From NCBI RefSeq assembly GCF_965214215.1, contig NZ_CBDCBD010000002.1, positions 62,001 to 126,000 on the forward strand: a stretch of DNA of 64,000 nucleotides, written 5' to 3'. The stretch is from Poriferisodalis sp965214215. GTDB lineage: Bacteria > Actinomycetota > Acidimicrobiia > Acidimicrobiales > Poriferisodalaceae. The notes beneath the pieces are model-generated. The model searched no databases, had not been told where the DNA came from, and saw nothing but the letters and a program-made list of their open reading frames with translations. The position numbers were made by a program, and so were the translations under genes. This document shows, in pieces, positions 1-8,708 of this stretch. Every line of letters starts with the position of its first letter. Positions within the stretch are counted from its first letter, which is position 1.

Positions 1-111
1 AGCCCGATTTGACGTCCGACCTCGACACTGGAAACCTCAGGTGGGCTACTTCACACGTGTCCGCCCAATGCCGTTTCGAGACACGCTCGCGACGGGACAG
101 CGAGGTCGTCA

Positions 112-366
112 ATGAGCTACACCGAAGTAGACGTGTCAGCAGCTCGGGTTGCGATGAACAAGTACCGCGGAGAGCTTGATGGCGAGATCGCGGCTGCATT
201 GGCGGTGGTGGGCCTCAGCGCCGAGCGGGCACACAAAGAAGCCGAGATGCGTGACGACATGATCCGGGTGGCCCGCCGATCCGGCGCCTCGCTGCGCCAG
301 CTTGCGGAAGTATCCGGACTCGGGCGCGAGACCGTGGCCGCCATCGTCGACGCCGGCCAGTCGTAG
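112..366 (+). CDS. Small HTH-like protein, function unknown
   Basis: 84-residue protein. The C-terminal half (about residues 45-80) reads as a helix-turn-helix of the kind that ends in LRQLAEVSGLGRETV, so DNA binding is plausible. The N-terminal half is an amphipathic, charged helix. I do not recognise a named family. The start at ATG 112 follows a purine-rich GCGAGG about 8 nt upstream. It stands alone before the convergent fabZ gene. Role as a small regulator is inference only. Confidence 0.6.
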   Translation: MSYTEVDVSAARVAMNKYRGELDGEIAAALAVVGLSAERAHKEAEMRDDMIRVARRSGASLRQLAEVSGLGRETVAAIVDAGQS

Positions 367-449
367 CCCCGAATCAGGGAACCAAGCGCGGCACCGGGCC
401 GATTCACCTTGCTGGTCGGCGATTAGCGCTGAGTTGGCGCTGGTCTGGT

Positions 450-920
450 TCAGGAGGCGGCGTCGTTGTCGGTGATGAGAAAGATCATCGAGGCTTCGCA
501 GGCCACCTGGCCATCGACACTCGCCGTGCCCGATGCCCGCCCTGCCCGTGGCGACAGCCGGTGGATCGTGGCTTCGAGGCGCAGCGTGTCGCCCGGGGCG
601 ACTTGGCGTCGGAAGCGAGCCTTGTCGATTCCGCCGAAGAGCGCCAGCTTGCTTTCCAGCGACGACGCCGAAGCCGCGGCGAGACCGGCTGTTTGCGCAA
701 TCGCTTCAACCATGAGGACTCCGGGCAGCGTCGGTCGGCCCGGGAAGTGACCAGCAAAGAAGTTCTCGTCGCCGCTGAGGTGCCACAGCGCGACGCAATG
801 CTCGCCCGGCTCAAGCTCCACGATCTCATCGACGAACAGGAACGGCGCCCGGTGCGGCAGCAGCTCGTCGGGTCGAGGCAAATCAGTGTTGCTCGGCGCT
901 TCAGATGCTGGGTCGCTCAC
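450..920 (-). CDS. fabZ: FabZ/FabA-like hotdog dehydratase
   Basis: 156-residue hotdog protein of the beta-hydroxyacyl-ACP dehydratase family. Visible hallmarks are HRAPFLFVDEI near the N terminus and the catalytic stretch GHFPGRPTLPGVLMVEA with the active-site His and the following Glu. It should dehydrate 3-hydroxyacyl-ACP in fatty-acid elongation; a polyketide-type dehydratase of the same fold is the alternative. A longer reading to ATG 947 exists, but GTG 920 is preferred because a TAGCTT -10 box lies 7 nt upstream, which fits a leaderless start. Stands alone at the downstream end of the minus-strand trp block. Confidence 0.85.
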   Translation of the reverse strand: MSDPASEAPSNTDLPRPDELLPHRAPFLFVDEIVELEPGEHCVALWHLSGDENFFAGHFPGRPTLPGVLMVEAIAQTAGLAAASASSLESKLALFGGIDKARFRRQVAPGDTLRLEATIHRLSPRAGRASGTASVDGQVACEASMIFLITDNDAAS

Positions 921-927
921 GGGGGCG

Positions 928-933
928 AAGCTA
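928..933 (-). promoter_or_regulatory. -10 box of fabZ, leaderless type
   Basis: TAGCTT on the minus strand, 7 nt before GTG 920. Same spacing and sequence as upstream of the acyl-CoA ligase at 10988 and the thioesterase at 30852. Confidence 0.5.
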
Positions 934-1007
934 CCGCCCGGCAGCATCGAGGGGCCGGACGCAAGTTGAGCTCATCGGGCAGCCGCAAATGGCGCCCGCG
1001 CCGGCGC

Positions 1008-1484
1008 TCACTCGTCTCCGAATGTGCTCCGCTGGTAGGCGACTACGGCGGCGATTTCTGCGTCGGTGAGGATCCCGCCGAATGGGGGCATCGATCCTCG
1101 GCCCGTCCACACGACCGCCAGATGGCTCCGAACGCTGAGACGCTCGTCGATTCCGCCGAGCGCTGCGCCGACGCCGCCACTGCCATCGCTGCCGTGGCAC
1201 ACCGAGCAGCTGTCACCGAAGACCTCGCTCCCGAGTTCCACATCAGCACTGGCGAACGCCAGCTCCAGTCGGTCGAGATCGGCCTCAGTCGCGTCTGCAG
1301 CACCGCAGGCAGCGAGCCCGGCGGCGAGGACGAGCACGATGCCCGTTGCGCCGAAGAACTGCGCCACCGAGCCCACGAGCCGTGGGTTGGCGCTGTTCCC
1401 GGGTGGCTCGCAGCGACGAGAGTCTCGGGGGATTTGTGAGGACAGCGCAAGATCTGTCGGAGTGGAGCGACGCGGAAAGTTCAT
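1008..1484 (-). CDS. Lipoprotein-like mono-haem cytochrome c
   Basis: 158-residue protein with one hydrophobic N-terminal segment ending in a lipobox-like LAACG, so a membrane-anchored, extracytoplasmic protein is likely. A single haem c site CSVCH lies about two-thirds in, followed by SMPPFGGILTDAEIAAVVAY, the usual sixth-ligand Met loop and last helix of class I cytochromes c. Probable role is electron transfer outside the membrane; partner unknown. The start is ATG 1484, overlapping the stop of the upstream HIT-like gene by 4 nt (ATGA), so the two are translationally coupled. A longer open frame upstream lies inside that gene and is not used. Confidence 0.8.
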   Translation of the reverse strand: MNFPRRSTPTDLALSSQIPRDSRRCEPPGNSANPRLVGSVAQFFGATGIVLVLAAGLAACGAADATEADLDRLELAFASADVELGSEVFGDSCSVCHGSDGSGGVGAALGGIDERLSVRSHLAVVWTGRGSMPPFGGILTDAEIAAVVAYQRSTFGDE

Positions 1485-1894
1485 CGGGTCACCCGGTGGG
1501 TGCCGACGCCGGTGTAGCGGCTCGGTGGCTCGTTCCAACGGCGCGACATCCAGTCGGCATCGCGGTAGTGAGCGTGGAAATGGTCGGGTATCTGGCGCAT
1601 CACCTGGTCCACCCTTCCGCCGTTGGGTCCAAAACGCTGCTCGCCTGCATCGATCAATCGGGCCAGCATCGCATCCAACTCCGGTGCGGGCGGTTCGGTT
1701 CCGTGCTGCTTCCAGACCACCATCGGCGTTGCGCACACCTCGCAGTCGGCCACCCAGCAGAGGTCATCCTCGAAGTACCAGTGCGTGAAGCGTGCCGCCT
1801 CGCACAGTTCGCAGTCGGGATCGAACTCGGGCGAATCCGTCTGCGAGTCACCGCAGCGTGCCGGTGAAGCAGCGTCAGGTTCGACCGCCCTCAC
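1481..1894 (-). CDS. HIT-like protein with two CxxC pairs
   Basis: 137-residue soluble protein. Two CxxC pairs (CELC near residue 28, CEVC near residue 51) suggest a zinc site, and PDHFHAHYR near residue 103 resembles a degenerate HxHxH histidine-triad. HIT-superfamily membership is therefore likely, but I cannot assign a substrate. GTG start 3 nt after the trpA stop; its own stop overlaps the cytochrome start, so it lies in the trp transcript between trpA and the cytochrome. Confidence 0.6.
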   Translation of the reverse strand: MRAVEPDAASPARCGDSQTDSPEFDPDCELCEAARFTHWYFEDDLCWVADCEVCATPMVVWKQHGTEPPAPELDAMLARLIDAGEQRFGPNGGRVDQVMRQIPDHFHAHYRDADWMSRRWNEPPSRYTGVGTHRVTR

Positions 1895-1897
1895 CGC

Positions 1898-2704
1898 TCA
1901 GCCGCGATCGAGCGCCGTCCGGTAGGAGGCCACGAGCTCGCCCACCGCCTCGGGGCCGTCGGACATCAGCGTCCGGACGACGGTGGAACCGATGATGGCG
2001 CCATCGGACACCTCGCAGGCCTCAACGGCTTGAGACGGCGAGCCGATGCCGACGCCGGTGAGCACCGGCCGATCGGTGACGGCCAGGCAACGTGCGGCAA
2101 TCTCGGTGGCCGTGCGGGCGAGCGATGCACGCTCGCCGGTCACGCCGAGCAGGCCGACTGCATAGACGAACCCGCGAGACGCGCCGCACAATTCGCCAAG
2201 CCGGTGCTCTGGCGTGGTGGGTGCTGCCAGCAGGATCGCCTCGATGCCGGCCTCGGCGGCATCGTCGAGCCACGACCCGGCCTCGATGTACGGCAGGTCG
2301 GGCAGGATCGCACCCGACACCCCCGCTTCGACCAGCGCGGCGGCGAACCGCTCGTGGCCCTGGTGGTGGCAGATGTTGTAGTACGTCATCACTGCGTGAG
2401 GTATGCCGGTGTCGAGTTCCCGCGCCTCTTCCAGCACCGATGCCGGCGTTGCGCCTTCGTCCAGCGCTGCGGTGGAGGCTTGCTGGATGACTGGTCCGTC
2501 GATCACCGGGTCTGAGAAGGGAATACCGATCTCGATGGCGTCGGCGCCGGCGGCCGCGGCCGCTTCGACGGCACGCTGCCAGCCCTTGTAGCCGCCCGTG
2601 ACGTAGGGAATGAGCAGCTTCGCTCCGCTGTCGCGCCGAGCCCGCAACCATGTCTCGAGCGCGCCGAAGGATGGGGCCTGCAAGCTGCCGGCTGCCCCGG
2701 TCAC
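1898..2704 (-). CDS. trpA: Tryptophan synthase alpha chain
   Basis: 268 residues, normal family length. Converts indole-3-glycerol phosphate to indole and glyceraldehyde 3-phosphate in the TrpA2B2 complex. The TIM-barrel signature DAIEIGIPFSDPVIDGP (with catalytic Glu and Asp) and the phosphate loops GVGIGSPSQA and IIGS are present. The start is GTG 2704, overlapping the trpB stop by 4 nt (GTGA); the longer frame running into trpB is spurious. Part of trpF-trpB-trpA. trpC and trpD are not in this window. Confidence 0.95.
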   Translation of the reverse strand: MTGAAGSLQAPSFGALETWLRARRDSGAKLLIPYVTGGYKGWQRAVEAAAAAGADAIEIGIPFSDPVIDGPVIQQASTAALDEGATPASVLEEARELDTGIPHAVMTYYNICHHQGHERFAAALVEAGVSGAILPDLPYIEAGSWLDDAAEAGIEAILLAAPTTPEHRLGELCGASRGFVYAVGLLGVTGERASLARTATEIAARCLAVTDRPVLTGVGIGSPSQAVEACEVSDGAIIGSTVVRTLMSDGPEAVGELVASYRTALDRG

Positions 2705-3945
2705 GAGACGGTTCCCTGCATGCCGAGCACGTCCATCATCTGGTCGACGTCCTTGTCGCCACGGCCCGAGAGGTTCATGAGCACGGTCTGACCCTGCATC
2801 TGCGGCGCTGCACGCACGATCCACGCCAGGGCGTGCGCGCACTCCAGCGCCGGGATGATGCCCTCAGCCCGGCTCATCAGCGTGAACGCTTCGACCACCT
2901 CGTCGTCGGTCACGCTCGGATACTCGGCCCGGCCGATGGCCGCGAGGTACGCGTGCTCAGGTCCGACTCCGGGATAGTCCAGGCCTGCCGAGATGGACTC
3001 TGCCTCCATCACCTGGCCCACCTCGTCCTGCATGAGGTAGCTGGTCATGCCGTGCACCACGCCAGGCACACCGCGCCCGACAGCGGCACCGGCGGCGGGC
3101 TCGACGCCGACGAGCCGGGCGTCGCCGTCCGCGAAGCCCGAGAAGATCCCAGCGGCGTTGCTGCCCCCGCCGACGCACGCGACCACCACGTCAGGGTCGC
3201 CGCCGGTCAGGTCTTTGCACTGCGCAGCAGCCTCGTCGCCGAGGATGTGATGGAAGGTGCGCACCATCCACGGGTAGGGGTGGGGCCCCATCACCGAGCC
3301 CAGGCAGTAATGCGTGTGCTCGACGGTGGCCACCCAATCGCGCAACGCCTCGTTCACGGCGTCCTTGAGGGTGCGGCTGCCAGATTGAACCGACTCCACC
3401 TCGGATCCGAGCAACTGCATGCGGAACACGTTCAGAGCCTGACGGTCGACGTCGACGGCCCCCATGTACACCTTGCACTCCATCCCCAGCAATGCCGCTG
3501 CGGTGGCAGTGGCAACCCCGTGCTGGCCGGCACCTGTCTCGGCTACCAGCCGCGTCTTGCCCATACGCTGAGCGAGCAACGCCTGCCCGATGACGTTGTT
3601 GATCTTGTGCGAGCCGGTGTGGTTGAGGTCTTCCCGCTTCGCCAGCAGACGCACACCAAGCTGGCGCGACAAATTGCGACACTCAGTCAACGGCGAGGGT
3701 CGTCCGCCATAGTCGCGCAGCGTGGTCTCGAATTCGGCCACGAACACCGGATCAACCCAGGCCTCGCGAAACGCCGCCTCTAGCTCCTCGCAGGCAGCGA
3801 CCAAGGTCTCGGGCACAAAACGGCCGCCGAAATCGCCGAAACGGCCATCGGTCGTGGGCTCGCCCATGACCGACCTCGGATTCGTCGTGGGCTCGCCCAT
3901 GACCGACCTCGAACCCGGCGTCGGCTCGTCAGTTGCTGCAGCCAT
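2701..3945 (-). CDS. trpB: Tryptophan synthase beta chain
   Basis: Up to 414 residues. PLP enzyme joining indole and serine to make tryptophan. The cofactor Lys is in NHTGSHKINNV, the glycine-rich phosphate site is GGGSNA, and RFGDFGGRFVPETL is the usual N terminus. An 11-residue unit (RSVMGEPTT plus two residues) is repeated in tandem ahead of it, encoded by a 28-bp perfect repeat of period 33. Three in-frame ATGs are possible starts: 3945, 3900 and 3867. The last two each carry the same upstream GAGG; starting at 3867 gives 388 residues, close to the family norm. 3945 is given here because GAGGGACGG precedes it. Confidence 0.95.
   Translation of the reverse strand: MAAATDEPTPGSRSVMGEPTTNPRSVMGEPTTDGRFGDFGGRFVPETLVAACEELEAAFREAWVDPVFVAEFETTLRDYGGRPSPLTECRNLSRQLGVRLLAKREDLNHTGSHKINNVIGQALLAQRMGKTRLVAETGAGQHGVATATAAALLGMECKVYMGAVDVDRQALNVFRMQLLGSEVESVQSGSRTLKDAVNEALRDWVATVEHTHYCLGSVMGPHPYPWMVRTFHHILGDEAAAQCKDLTGGDPDVVVACVGGGSNAAGIFSGFADGDARLVGVEPAAGAAVGRGVPGVVHGMTSYLMQDEVGQVMEAESISAGLDYPGVGPEHAYLAAIGRAEYPSVTDDEVVEAFTLMSRAEGIIPALECAHALAWIVRAAPQMQGQTVLMNLSGRGDKDVDQMMDVLGMQGTVS
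3851..3911 (-). repeat. Tandem duplication of the trpB start region
   Basis: Two identical 28-bp copies (3851-3878 and 3884-3911, period 33). On the coding strand each carries GAGG, a 6-nt spacer and ATG, so the unit is a ribosome-binding site plus start codon, duplicated in frame. Confidence 0.9.
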
Positions 3946-3957
3946 TCCGTCCCTCGC

Positions 3958-4632
3958 TCAGTCGTCGCGCCAGTCGTAGGGCGCCTCAGGGCCCGGCGCC
4001 TCTGGCTCTTCGGCATCTTCGTAGAGCGCCCCAGCGTCCTTCGCTTTCGCAATGAACTCACGCATAGCGAGCACGTCCTTGCGGCCGGATTCGGACTCGA
4101 CCCCTGATGCCACGTCCACGCCCCAGGGCCGCACAATCTCGATGGCCTGCGCCACATTGGAGGCGCGCAGCCCGCCCGCGAGCAGCAGCCTCATGCCGCG
4201 ATCTCGGCCTTCCAGCTGTCGCCAGTCGAAAACGCGCCCGCTGCCAGGCTCGGAGCTGTCCAGCATCAGCACCGAAGCGCCGTAGTCACGCACTCGCTCG
4301 ACATTGGGATCGCCTGCGACGAAAGCCTTGATGAGCCCAGGCACCCGCTCGGCGACCCAGCGGCTGTCGGCCGCCGTCTCGTTGCCGTGCAATTGCGCCA
4401 GCCGCAGGCCGGCTCCGTCCATGATCTGCACGACGCGCTCGGGCAGCTCGTTACGAAAGACACCAACCGTGACGATGCCGCCTGGCAGCCGGCGAATGAT
4501 GTCGCGCGCCAGCCGCGGCGAGATCTGCCGTGGCGATCCGGGAACGAAGTTAAAGCCGATCGCGTCGGCACCCATGCCGACAGCGACGAGCGCATCCTCT
4601 TCGTTGGTGACACCACAGATCTTTACGAACAT
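3958..4632 (-). CDS. trpF: Phosphoribosylanthranilate isomerase
   Basis: 224 residues, a TIM barrel catalysing the Amadori rearrangement of phosphoribosylanthranilate in tryptophan synthesis. The N terminus MFVKICGVTNEEDA holds the catalytic Cys, GADAIGFNF follows, a catalytic Asp lies in VLMLDSS, and LLAGGLRASNV forms the phosphate site. An acidic C-terminal tail of about 20 residues is extra. Ends 12 nt before the first trpB start. Head of the trpFBA run. Confidence 0.95.
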   Translation of the reverse strand: MFVKICGVTNEEDALVAVGMGADAIGFNFVPGSPRQISPRLARDIIRRLPGGIVTVGVFRNELPERVVQIMDGAGLRLAQLHGNETAADSRWVAERVPGLIKAFVAGDPNVERVRDYGASVLMLDSSEPGSGRVFDWRQLEGRDRGMRLLLAGGLRASNVAQAIEIVRPWGVDVASGVESESGRKDVLAMREFIAKAKDAGALYEDAEEPEAPGPEAPYDWRDD

Positions 4633-4708
4633 GTCACTGCTGGCACTTCAGGGGACCTCTCGCCGATACGGGCTCTCGGTCAACGGGTACCCCGACGTCG
4701 GGCCAAGG

Positions 4709-5023
4709 TCAGAAGTCGACGCCCTTGGCGACGACTGGGTCCAACATGAAAAGCTCAGGCCGGCCGGCCATGTAGTCGCGAATCGCCCGTCCGAAGACCT
4801 TCATTCCCTCGGAGCCGCCGTGGGATTCGAGCGAAGCCTGATCGCTGTACAGCTCGTAGAACCACACGACATCGTCGTCATTCTGGTCTTTGTGCGCGGC
4901 ATAAACCTCGGTGCCGGGCTCTCCCGCGACATTGCTCATGCCGATGTCTGCGATCACAGCGAGCAGCTCGTCGCGCTTGCCCGGCTGTGCGGTCAGCTTG
5001 GCCAGCAGTGCGGTCTTGGACAT
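4709..5023 (-). CDS. Antibiotic biosynthesis monooxygenase (ABM) domain protein
   Basis: 104 residues, one ferredoxin-like ABM domain. Typical features are the N-terminal strand ALLAKLTAQPGKRDELL, a central VVWFYELYSDQASLESH and a C-terminal RELF-like helix. Relatives are small cofactor-free quinone or polyketide monooxygenases, or YgiN-type stress proteins; the substrate here is unknown. Good Shine-Dalgarno AGGGAG 8 nt before ATG 5023. Lies between ygfZ and trpF on the same strand. Confidence 0.8.
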   Translation of the reverse strand: MSKTALLAKLTAQPGKRDELLAVIADIGMSNVAGEPGTEVYAAHKDQNDDDVVWFYELYSDQASLESHGGSEGMKVFGRAIRDYMAGRPELFMLDPVVAKGVDF

Positions 5024-5139
5024 ATCAGTGCTCCCTGCAATCGGGTTGCTTCAGCGACAGCCTGCGAGCGTACCGGTGAGGGCTTCGCAGCGGGGCCGAT
5101 GACGAGTCCTCGCAAGGCGGCTCCGGCCGCACGAGCCCT

Positions 5140-6021
5140 TCAGAACAAGTCGGCGAGTTCGACAGGTTGGGCTGCCGAGGTGAACGCCCCCTCAGCCGCA
5201 TCTCGGCGTGCCAGGGCGAAGCCCACTACTGCATCGTCGAGCGCGGCTGCGCTCAGCACCGTGGCGACTGAAGTGTCGGCGCCATCGTGCAGTTCGTCGC
5301 CGGGCGCCAGCGGCACACCCGCCCGGAGCCGGCAGATGCTGCGACGTCCGCCCGTTCGTGAGTCGATCCGCTCCACCAGTTCTTGGCCGCGATAGCAGCC
5401 CTTGGTGAACGACGCCGCCCGCTCGACAAGTCCGGTCTCGTTCGGAATGTCACCCGGTTGAATCTCCGAGCCCAGCGCAGGCAGGCCGTAGGCCATCCGC
5501 AGCGCCTCGAACTCCTCCGTCGAAATCTGCCGGGCACCGCCGGTTTGGGAAACGACGCCGCCGGGACTCACCAGCTTGTCGTAGCCACTGGTGTGGGGCC
5601 ACAGCGTCGGGCGCACCACGTGCTCGGGCGCATCGGCGGGACCGGTTGCCGCTGCCCGGGTCGTCGATTCCGAGGCCGCTTGAGGGCCGCGCACTGCATG
5701 CATCGTCCACTGCTGGGGGGAGAACTCGACCTTCGTGCGCAGCTTGAAGCGGGCCAGCGATGTGGTCATTTCTTCGCCGAAGCCAGGTTCGGTGTCGGCG
5801 ACGAACGTATCTGGGCCGGTGCGGCTGATGACAAAGAACGCTTCGATGCGACCGCGCGGCTCCAGCAGGAAGGACAGGGTGCTCTCACCCGGATCCAGCG
5901 CCGCAACATCGGCGGAGATCTGGCCCTGGAGGTACAGCTCGGCCTCGGGGCCGCTGACGATGATGACGTCGCGCGGGACAGTCGCGACGACCAGCCGGTC
6001 CAGACCTGTTCTCGAGCTCAT
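5140..6021 (-). CDS. ygfZ: Folate-binding YgfZ/GcvT-type protein
   Basis: 293 residues. Folate-dependent protein of the YgfZ branch of the GcvT fold, which supports repair or assembly of some Fe-S enzymes. The family signature KGCYRGQE, with its essential Cys, is at about two-thirds. The start is ATG 6021, overlapping the trpEG stop by 4 nt (ATGA), which favours it over ATG 6033. A divergent insert between about residues 115 and 135 is rich in Ala and Thr. Confidence 0.9.
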   Translation of the reverse strand: MSSRTGLDRLVVATVPRDVIIVSGPEAELYLQGQISADVAALDPGESTLSFLLEPRGRIEAFFVISRTGPDTFVADTEPGFGEEMTTSLARFKLRTKVEFSPQQWTMHAVRGPQAASESTTRAAATGPADAPEHVVRPTLWPHTSGYDKLVSPGGVVSQTGGARQISTEEFEALRMAYGLPALGSEIQPGDIPNETGLVERAASFTKGCYRGQELVERIDSRTGGRRSICRLRAGVPLAPGDELHDGADTSVATVLSAAALDDAVVGFALARRDAAEGAFTSAAQPVELADLF

Positions 6022-8207
6022 CGGGTTCTCCACCCGGGCACCAGCCGTTCGACTGCGTTGCGAACCAGCGCCAGCCCAACCCCATCGTCAAGCGACATGA
6101 TCGACTCCGGGTGAAACTGCACGGCTGCGACCGGCAGCTCGCGGTGCTCGACTGCCATGACGATGTCGTCGTCGAGGCTGACTGCGGTCACTTCCAATTC
6201 CTCGGGCACCTCGCTGCGGCGGGCGAACAGCGAGTGATAGCGGCCCGCCCGAAATTCCTTCGGCAGCCCGTCGAGCAGCTGCCCGCCGAGCGCGCGAATG
6301 GCAGAAGGCTTGCCGTGCATCGGCGTAGTCAGCTGGCCCAATGAGCCGCCGAAGTACTCCACGATGCCCTGCAGGCCCAAGCAGACGCCGAAGAGCGGCA
6401 ATCCGGCATCGATCGTTGCGCGAACCACCGGACCGATGCCGAAGTCGTCGGGGCGGCCAGGGCCGGGCGACAGCACCACGAGTTCGAATTCGTCGGTGTC
6501 GATTTCATCAATCGGGAACCCGGCTCGGCGCGTCACCACCGTGGCGCCGGTCTGGCGCAGGTAGTTCGCCAGCGTGTGGACGAACGAGTCCAAGTGATCG
6601 ACCAGCAGGATGCGCCTTCGGCTGGGCCCCGAAACGACCGCGCCCGAGTCGGGCGCAGACCGAGGTCGCCGGATCGCATCCAGAAAGGCCGACGCTTTCA
6701 ACTCGGTCTCAGATTCCTCTTCCTCGGGGACCGAATCCCACAGCAGCGTGGCACCTACCCGAACCTCCGCGTGACCGTCAGCCACCCGAATGGTGCGCAG
6801 CGTGAGACCGGTGTTGAGGCTGCCGTCGAAGCCCACCTTCCCGACGGCGCCTCCGTACCACGCCCGAGCCGTGCGCTCATGCTGCTCGAGGAACATCATT
6901 GCTGCGGTCTTCGGAGCGCCTGTCACTGTCACCGCCCACGTGTGGGAGAGAAAAGCATCCAGCGCGTCGAACCCCGGACGCAGTCGGCCTTCGACGTGAT
7001 CGACGGTGTGAATGAGACGCGAGTACATCTCGATCTGGCGGCGGCCAATGACCTTCACCGAGCCCGGCACGCAGATGCGGCTCTTGTCGTTGCGGTCCAC
7101 ATCGGTGCACATGGTCAGCTCCGACTCGTCTTTCGACGAGTTGAGCAGAGCCAGGATCTGTGATGCGTCGTCGATGGGGTCTTGACCCCGAGCGATGGTG
7201 CCCGATATCGGGCAGGTCTCGACCCGTTCGCCCTCGACGCGGACATACATCTCCGGAGACGCGCCGACCAGCCATTCGCCTGACGTTCCCACCTGTCCCA
7301 GATTGATGAGGAACCCGTAGGGCGCAGGGTTCTGCTCCTTGAGCCGGCGGAAGAGCTCGGAGGGAGGCTCGATGCTGGGCTCGCAGAACATCTGGCTGGT
7401 GACGACTTCGAAAAGGTCGCCACGGGCGAAATAGTCGCGGGCCGCTCGGACGCCAGCCGCATATCCGCCCGGTTCGTGATCTCCGCGGGCCTCCATCTCG
7501 AGGTCCGGTTCGTAGGGGACGCGAGTGCCGCCGCCCGCCAATCCGGCAGTGCTGCGGCCGTCAACGGTGAAGTCATACCGCAAGCGCTGCGCGACGCCGC
7601 CCTCGTGATCAACGATCAGCAAGTCGTCGGGGAGGTAGAGCACGAGGTCGCGCTGGTTCGATGGACGCGGCAATGTCAGCGAGATCGGCTCGAACTGGAA
7701 AGCGAGGTCGTAACCGAACGCCCCGTACAGCCCGAGGTGGGGATCATCGCAGGAAAACAGGTCGACCAGCGCGCGCACCACCGTGAACGTTGACGGCTGG
7801 CGGCTGCGCTCTTCTTCTTCGAAGCGCCTGTCGGGGCGCTCGATGCGGCAGGCCACGCCCCCGAAGCCGTCGCCGTCACCCAGCTCGAGATCGACGATGC
7901 CCGCGGCGCTGCCAAGGCCCGCCAACATCTCGTGGACAGGTCCGAGCAGCACGGTGCCCCGCTCGTTCAGCGCGCTCACCGATACGTCCTGCGCCCGGCT
8001 GGTGATAGCCAGCGGCGGGTCAGTGAAACCGATGTCCCAGCGGGTGTAACGACCCGGGTACTCATAGCTCGACGACAGCAGCACGCCCCGGGCCTCGTCG
8101 AGCCGGTCGACGAGGTGCTCGATCTCGGCGTCGCCGTCGACGGTGGCGGCCTCCAGCGCGACCGTGATGTCGCCGCCGGTGCGAAGCTGCGTCTGAGCGG
8201 TGGTCAT
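6018..8207 (-). CDS. trpE(G): Fused anthranilate synthase TrpE-TrpG
   Basis: 729 residues. The N-terminal chorismate-binding TrpE component (about 1-510) shows CPISGTIARG, ELTMCTDVDRND and AVTVTGAPK. The C-terminal glutamine amidotransferase TrpG (about 525-725) shows the nucleophile loop GVCLGLQG and the QFHPES catalytic His-Glu. It makes anthranilate from chorismate and glutamine in one polypeptide. Such fusions are best known from rhizobia, Azospirillum and phenazine loci (PhzE); the neighbouring trpF, trpB and trpA favour the tryptophan role. It is 50 nt downstream of the GroES-like gene and coupled to ygfZ. I saw no Trp-rich leader peptide. Confidence 0.92.
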   Translation of the reverse strand: MTTAQTQLRTGGDITVALEAATVDGDAEIEHLVDRLDEARGVLLSSSYEYPGRYTRWDIGFTDPPLAITSRAQDVSVSALNERGTVLLGPVHEMLAGLGSAAGIVDLELGDGDGFGGVACRIERPDRRFEEEERSRQPSTFTVVRALVDLFSCDDPHLGLYGAFGYDLAFQFEPISLTLPRPSNQRDLVLYLPDDLLIVDHEGGVAQRLRYDFTVDGRSTAGLAGGGTRVPYEPDLEMEARGDHEPGGYAAGVRAARDYFARGDLFEVVTSQMFCEPSIEPPSELFRRLKEQNPAPYGFLINLGQVGTSGEWLVGASPEMYVRVEGERVETCPISGTIARGQDPIDDASQILALLNSSKDESELTMCTDVDRNDKSRICVPGSVKVIGRRQIEMYSRLIHTVDHVEGRLRPGFDALDAFLSHTWAVTVTGAPKTAAMMFLEQHERTARAWYGGAVGKVGFDGSLNTGLTLRTIRVADGHAEVRVGATLLWDSVPEEEESETELKASAFLDAIRRPRSAPDSGAVVSGPSRRRILLVDHLDSFVHTLANYLRQTGATVVTRRAGFPIDEIDTDEFELVVLSPGPGRPDDFGIGPVVRATIDAGLPLFGVCLGLQGIVEYFGGSLGQLTTPMHGKPSAIRALGGQLLDGLPKEFRAGRYHSLFARRSEVPEELEVTAVSLDDDIVMAVEHRELPVAAVQFHPESIMSLDDGVGLALVRNAVERLVPGWRTR

Positions 8208-8257
8208 CGGCGCTGCACTACGAGAACAAAGTCACCGGTGCGTCACAAGCCGGTACA

Positions 8258-8701
8258 TCACAAGTACAGGCCGGTACTGCCGGGCTCGATGCGAGGCGCA
8301 GCGATGGCGTGCACGTCGCGCTCGCGCAGGATCAGGAAATCGTCGCCGTGCACCTCGACTTCGTGACGATCCTCAGGATTGAACAGCACCTGATCGCCTT
8401 CTTGGGCAGTTCGCACGTTCGGTCCCGCGCCGATGACTTCGCCCCACACGAGGCGCTTGTTCTGCTGCGCCGTTGCCGGAATCAGGATCCCGCCGCTCGT
8501 GCGCCGTTCGGAGCCGTCGTTGGGAAGTCGCACGAGCAGGCGGTCGTGCAGCATCTTGATCGGCCGGCGCTCGTCTTCATCGCGAGCGGGCGCCGAGGCT
8601 GGCTTGGCCTTGCGACCGCCGGGCTTCGAACTCTTCGAGGGACGGGCGGGTTTCCTCGCTGCAGCAGTCCCGTGCTCATTGCGTGTCTCCGGAGCGCTCA
8701 C
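8258..8701 (-). CDS. GroES-like co-chaperonin with basic N-terminal tail
   Basis: About 147 residues. The last ~100 form a GroES-type fold: IKMLHDRLLVRLPN, GGILIPATA, GDQVLFNPEDRHEVEV. This resembles the actinobacterial GroES paralogue family rather than the classical groES next to groEL; no groEL is nearby. The start is taken as GTG 8701, 7 nt after a TACCGT -10 box; this adds a Lys/Arg/Ala/Pro-rich tail of about 48 residues. A start at ATG 8554 (MLHDRLL) is possible. Near its stop there is an imperfect 15-bp duplication with a second in-frame TGA. Confidence 0.75.
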   Translation of the reverse strand: MSAPETRNEHGTAAARKPARPSKSSKPGGRKAKPASAPARDEDERRPIKMLHDRLLVRLPNDGSERRTSGGILIPATAQQNKRLVWGEVIGAGPNVRTAQEGDQVLFNPEDRHEVEVHGDDFLILRERDVHAIAAPRIEPGSTGLYL

Positions 8702-8708
8702 CGCCCGC

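Noticed and set aside
1..111. Gene end or tRNA at the window start
   Set aside because: No frame, no cloverleaf; nothing seen.
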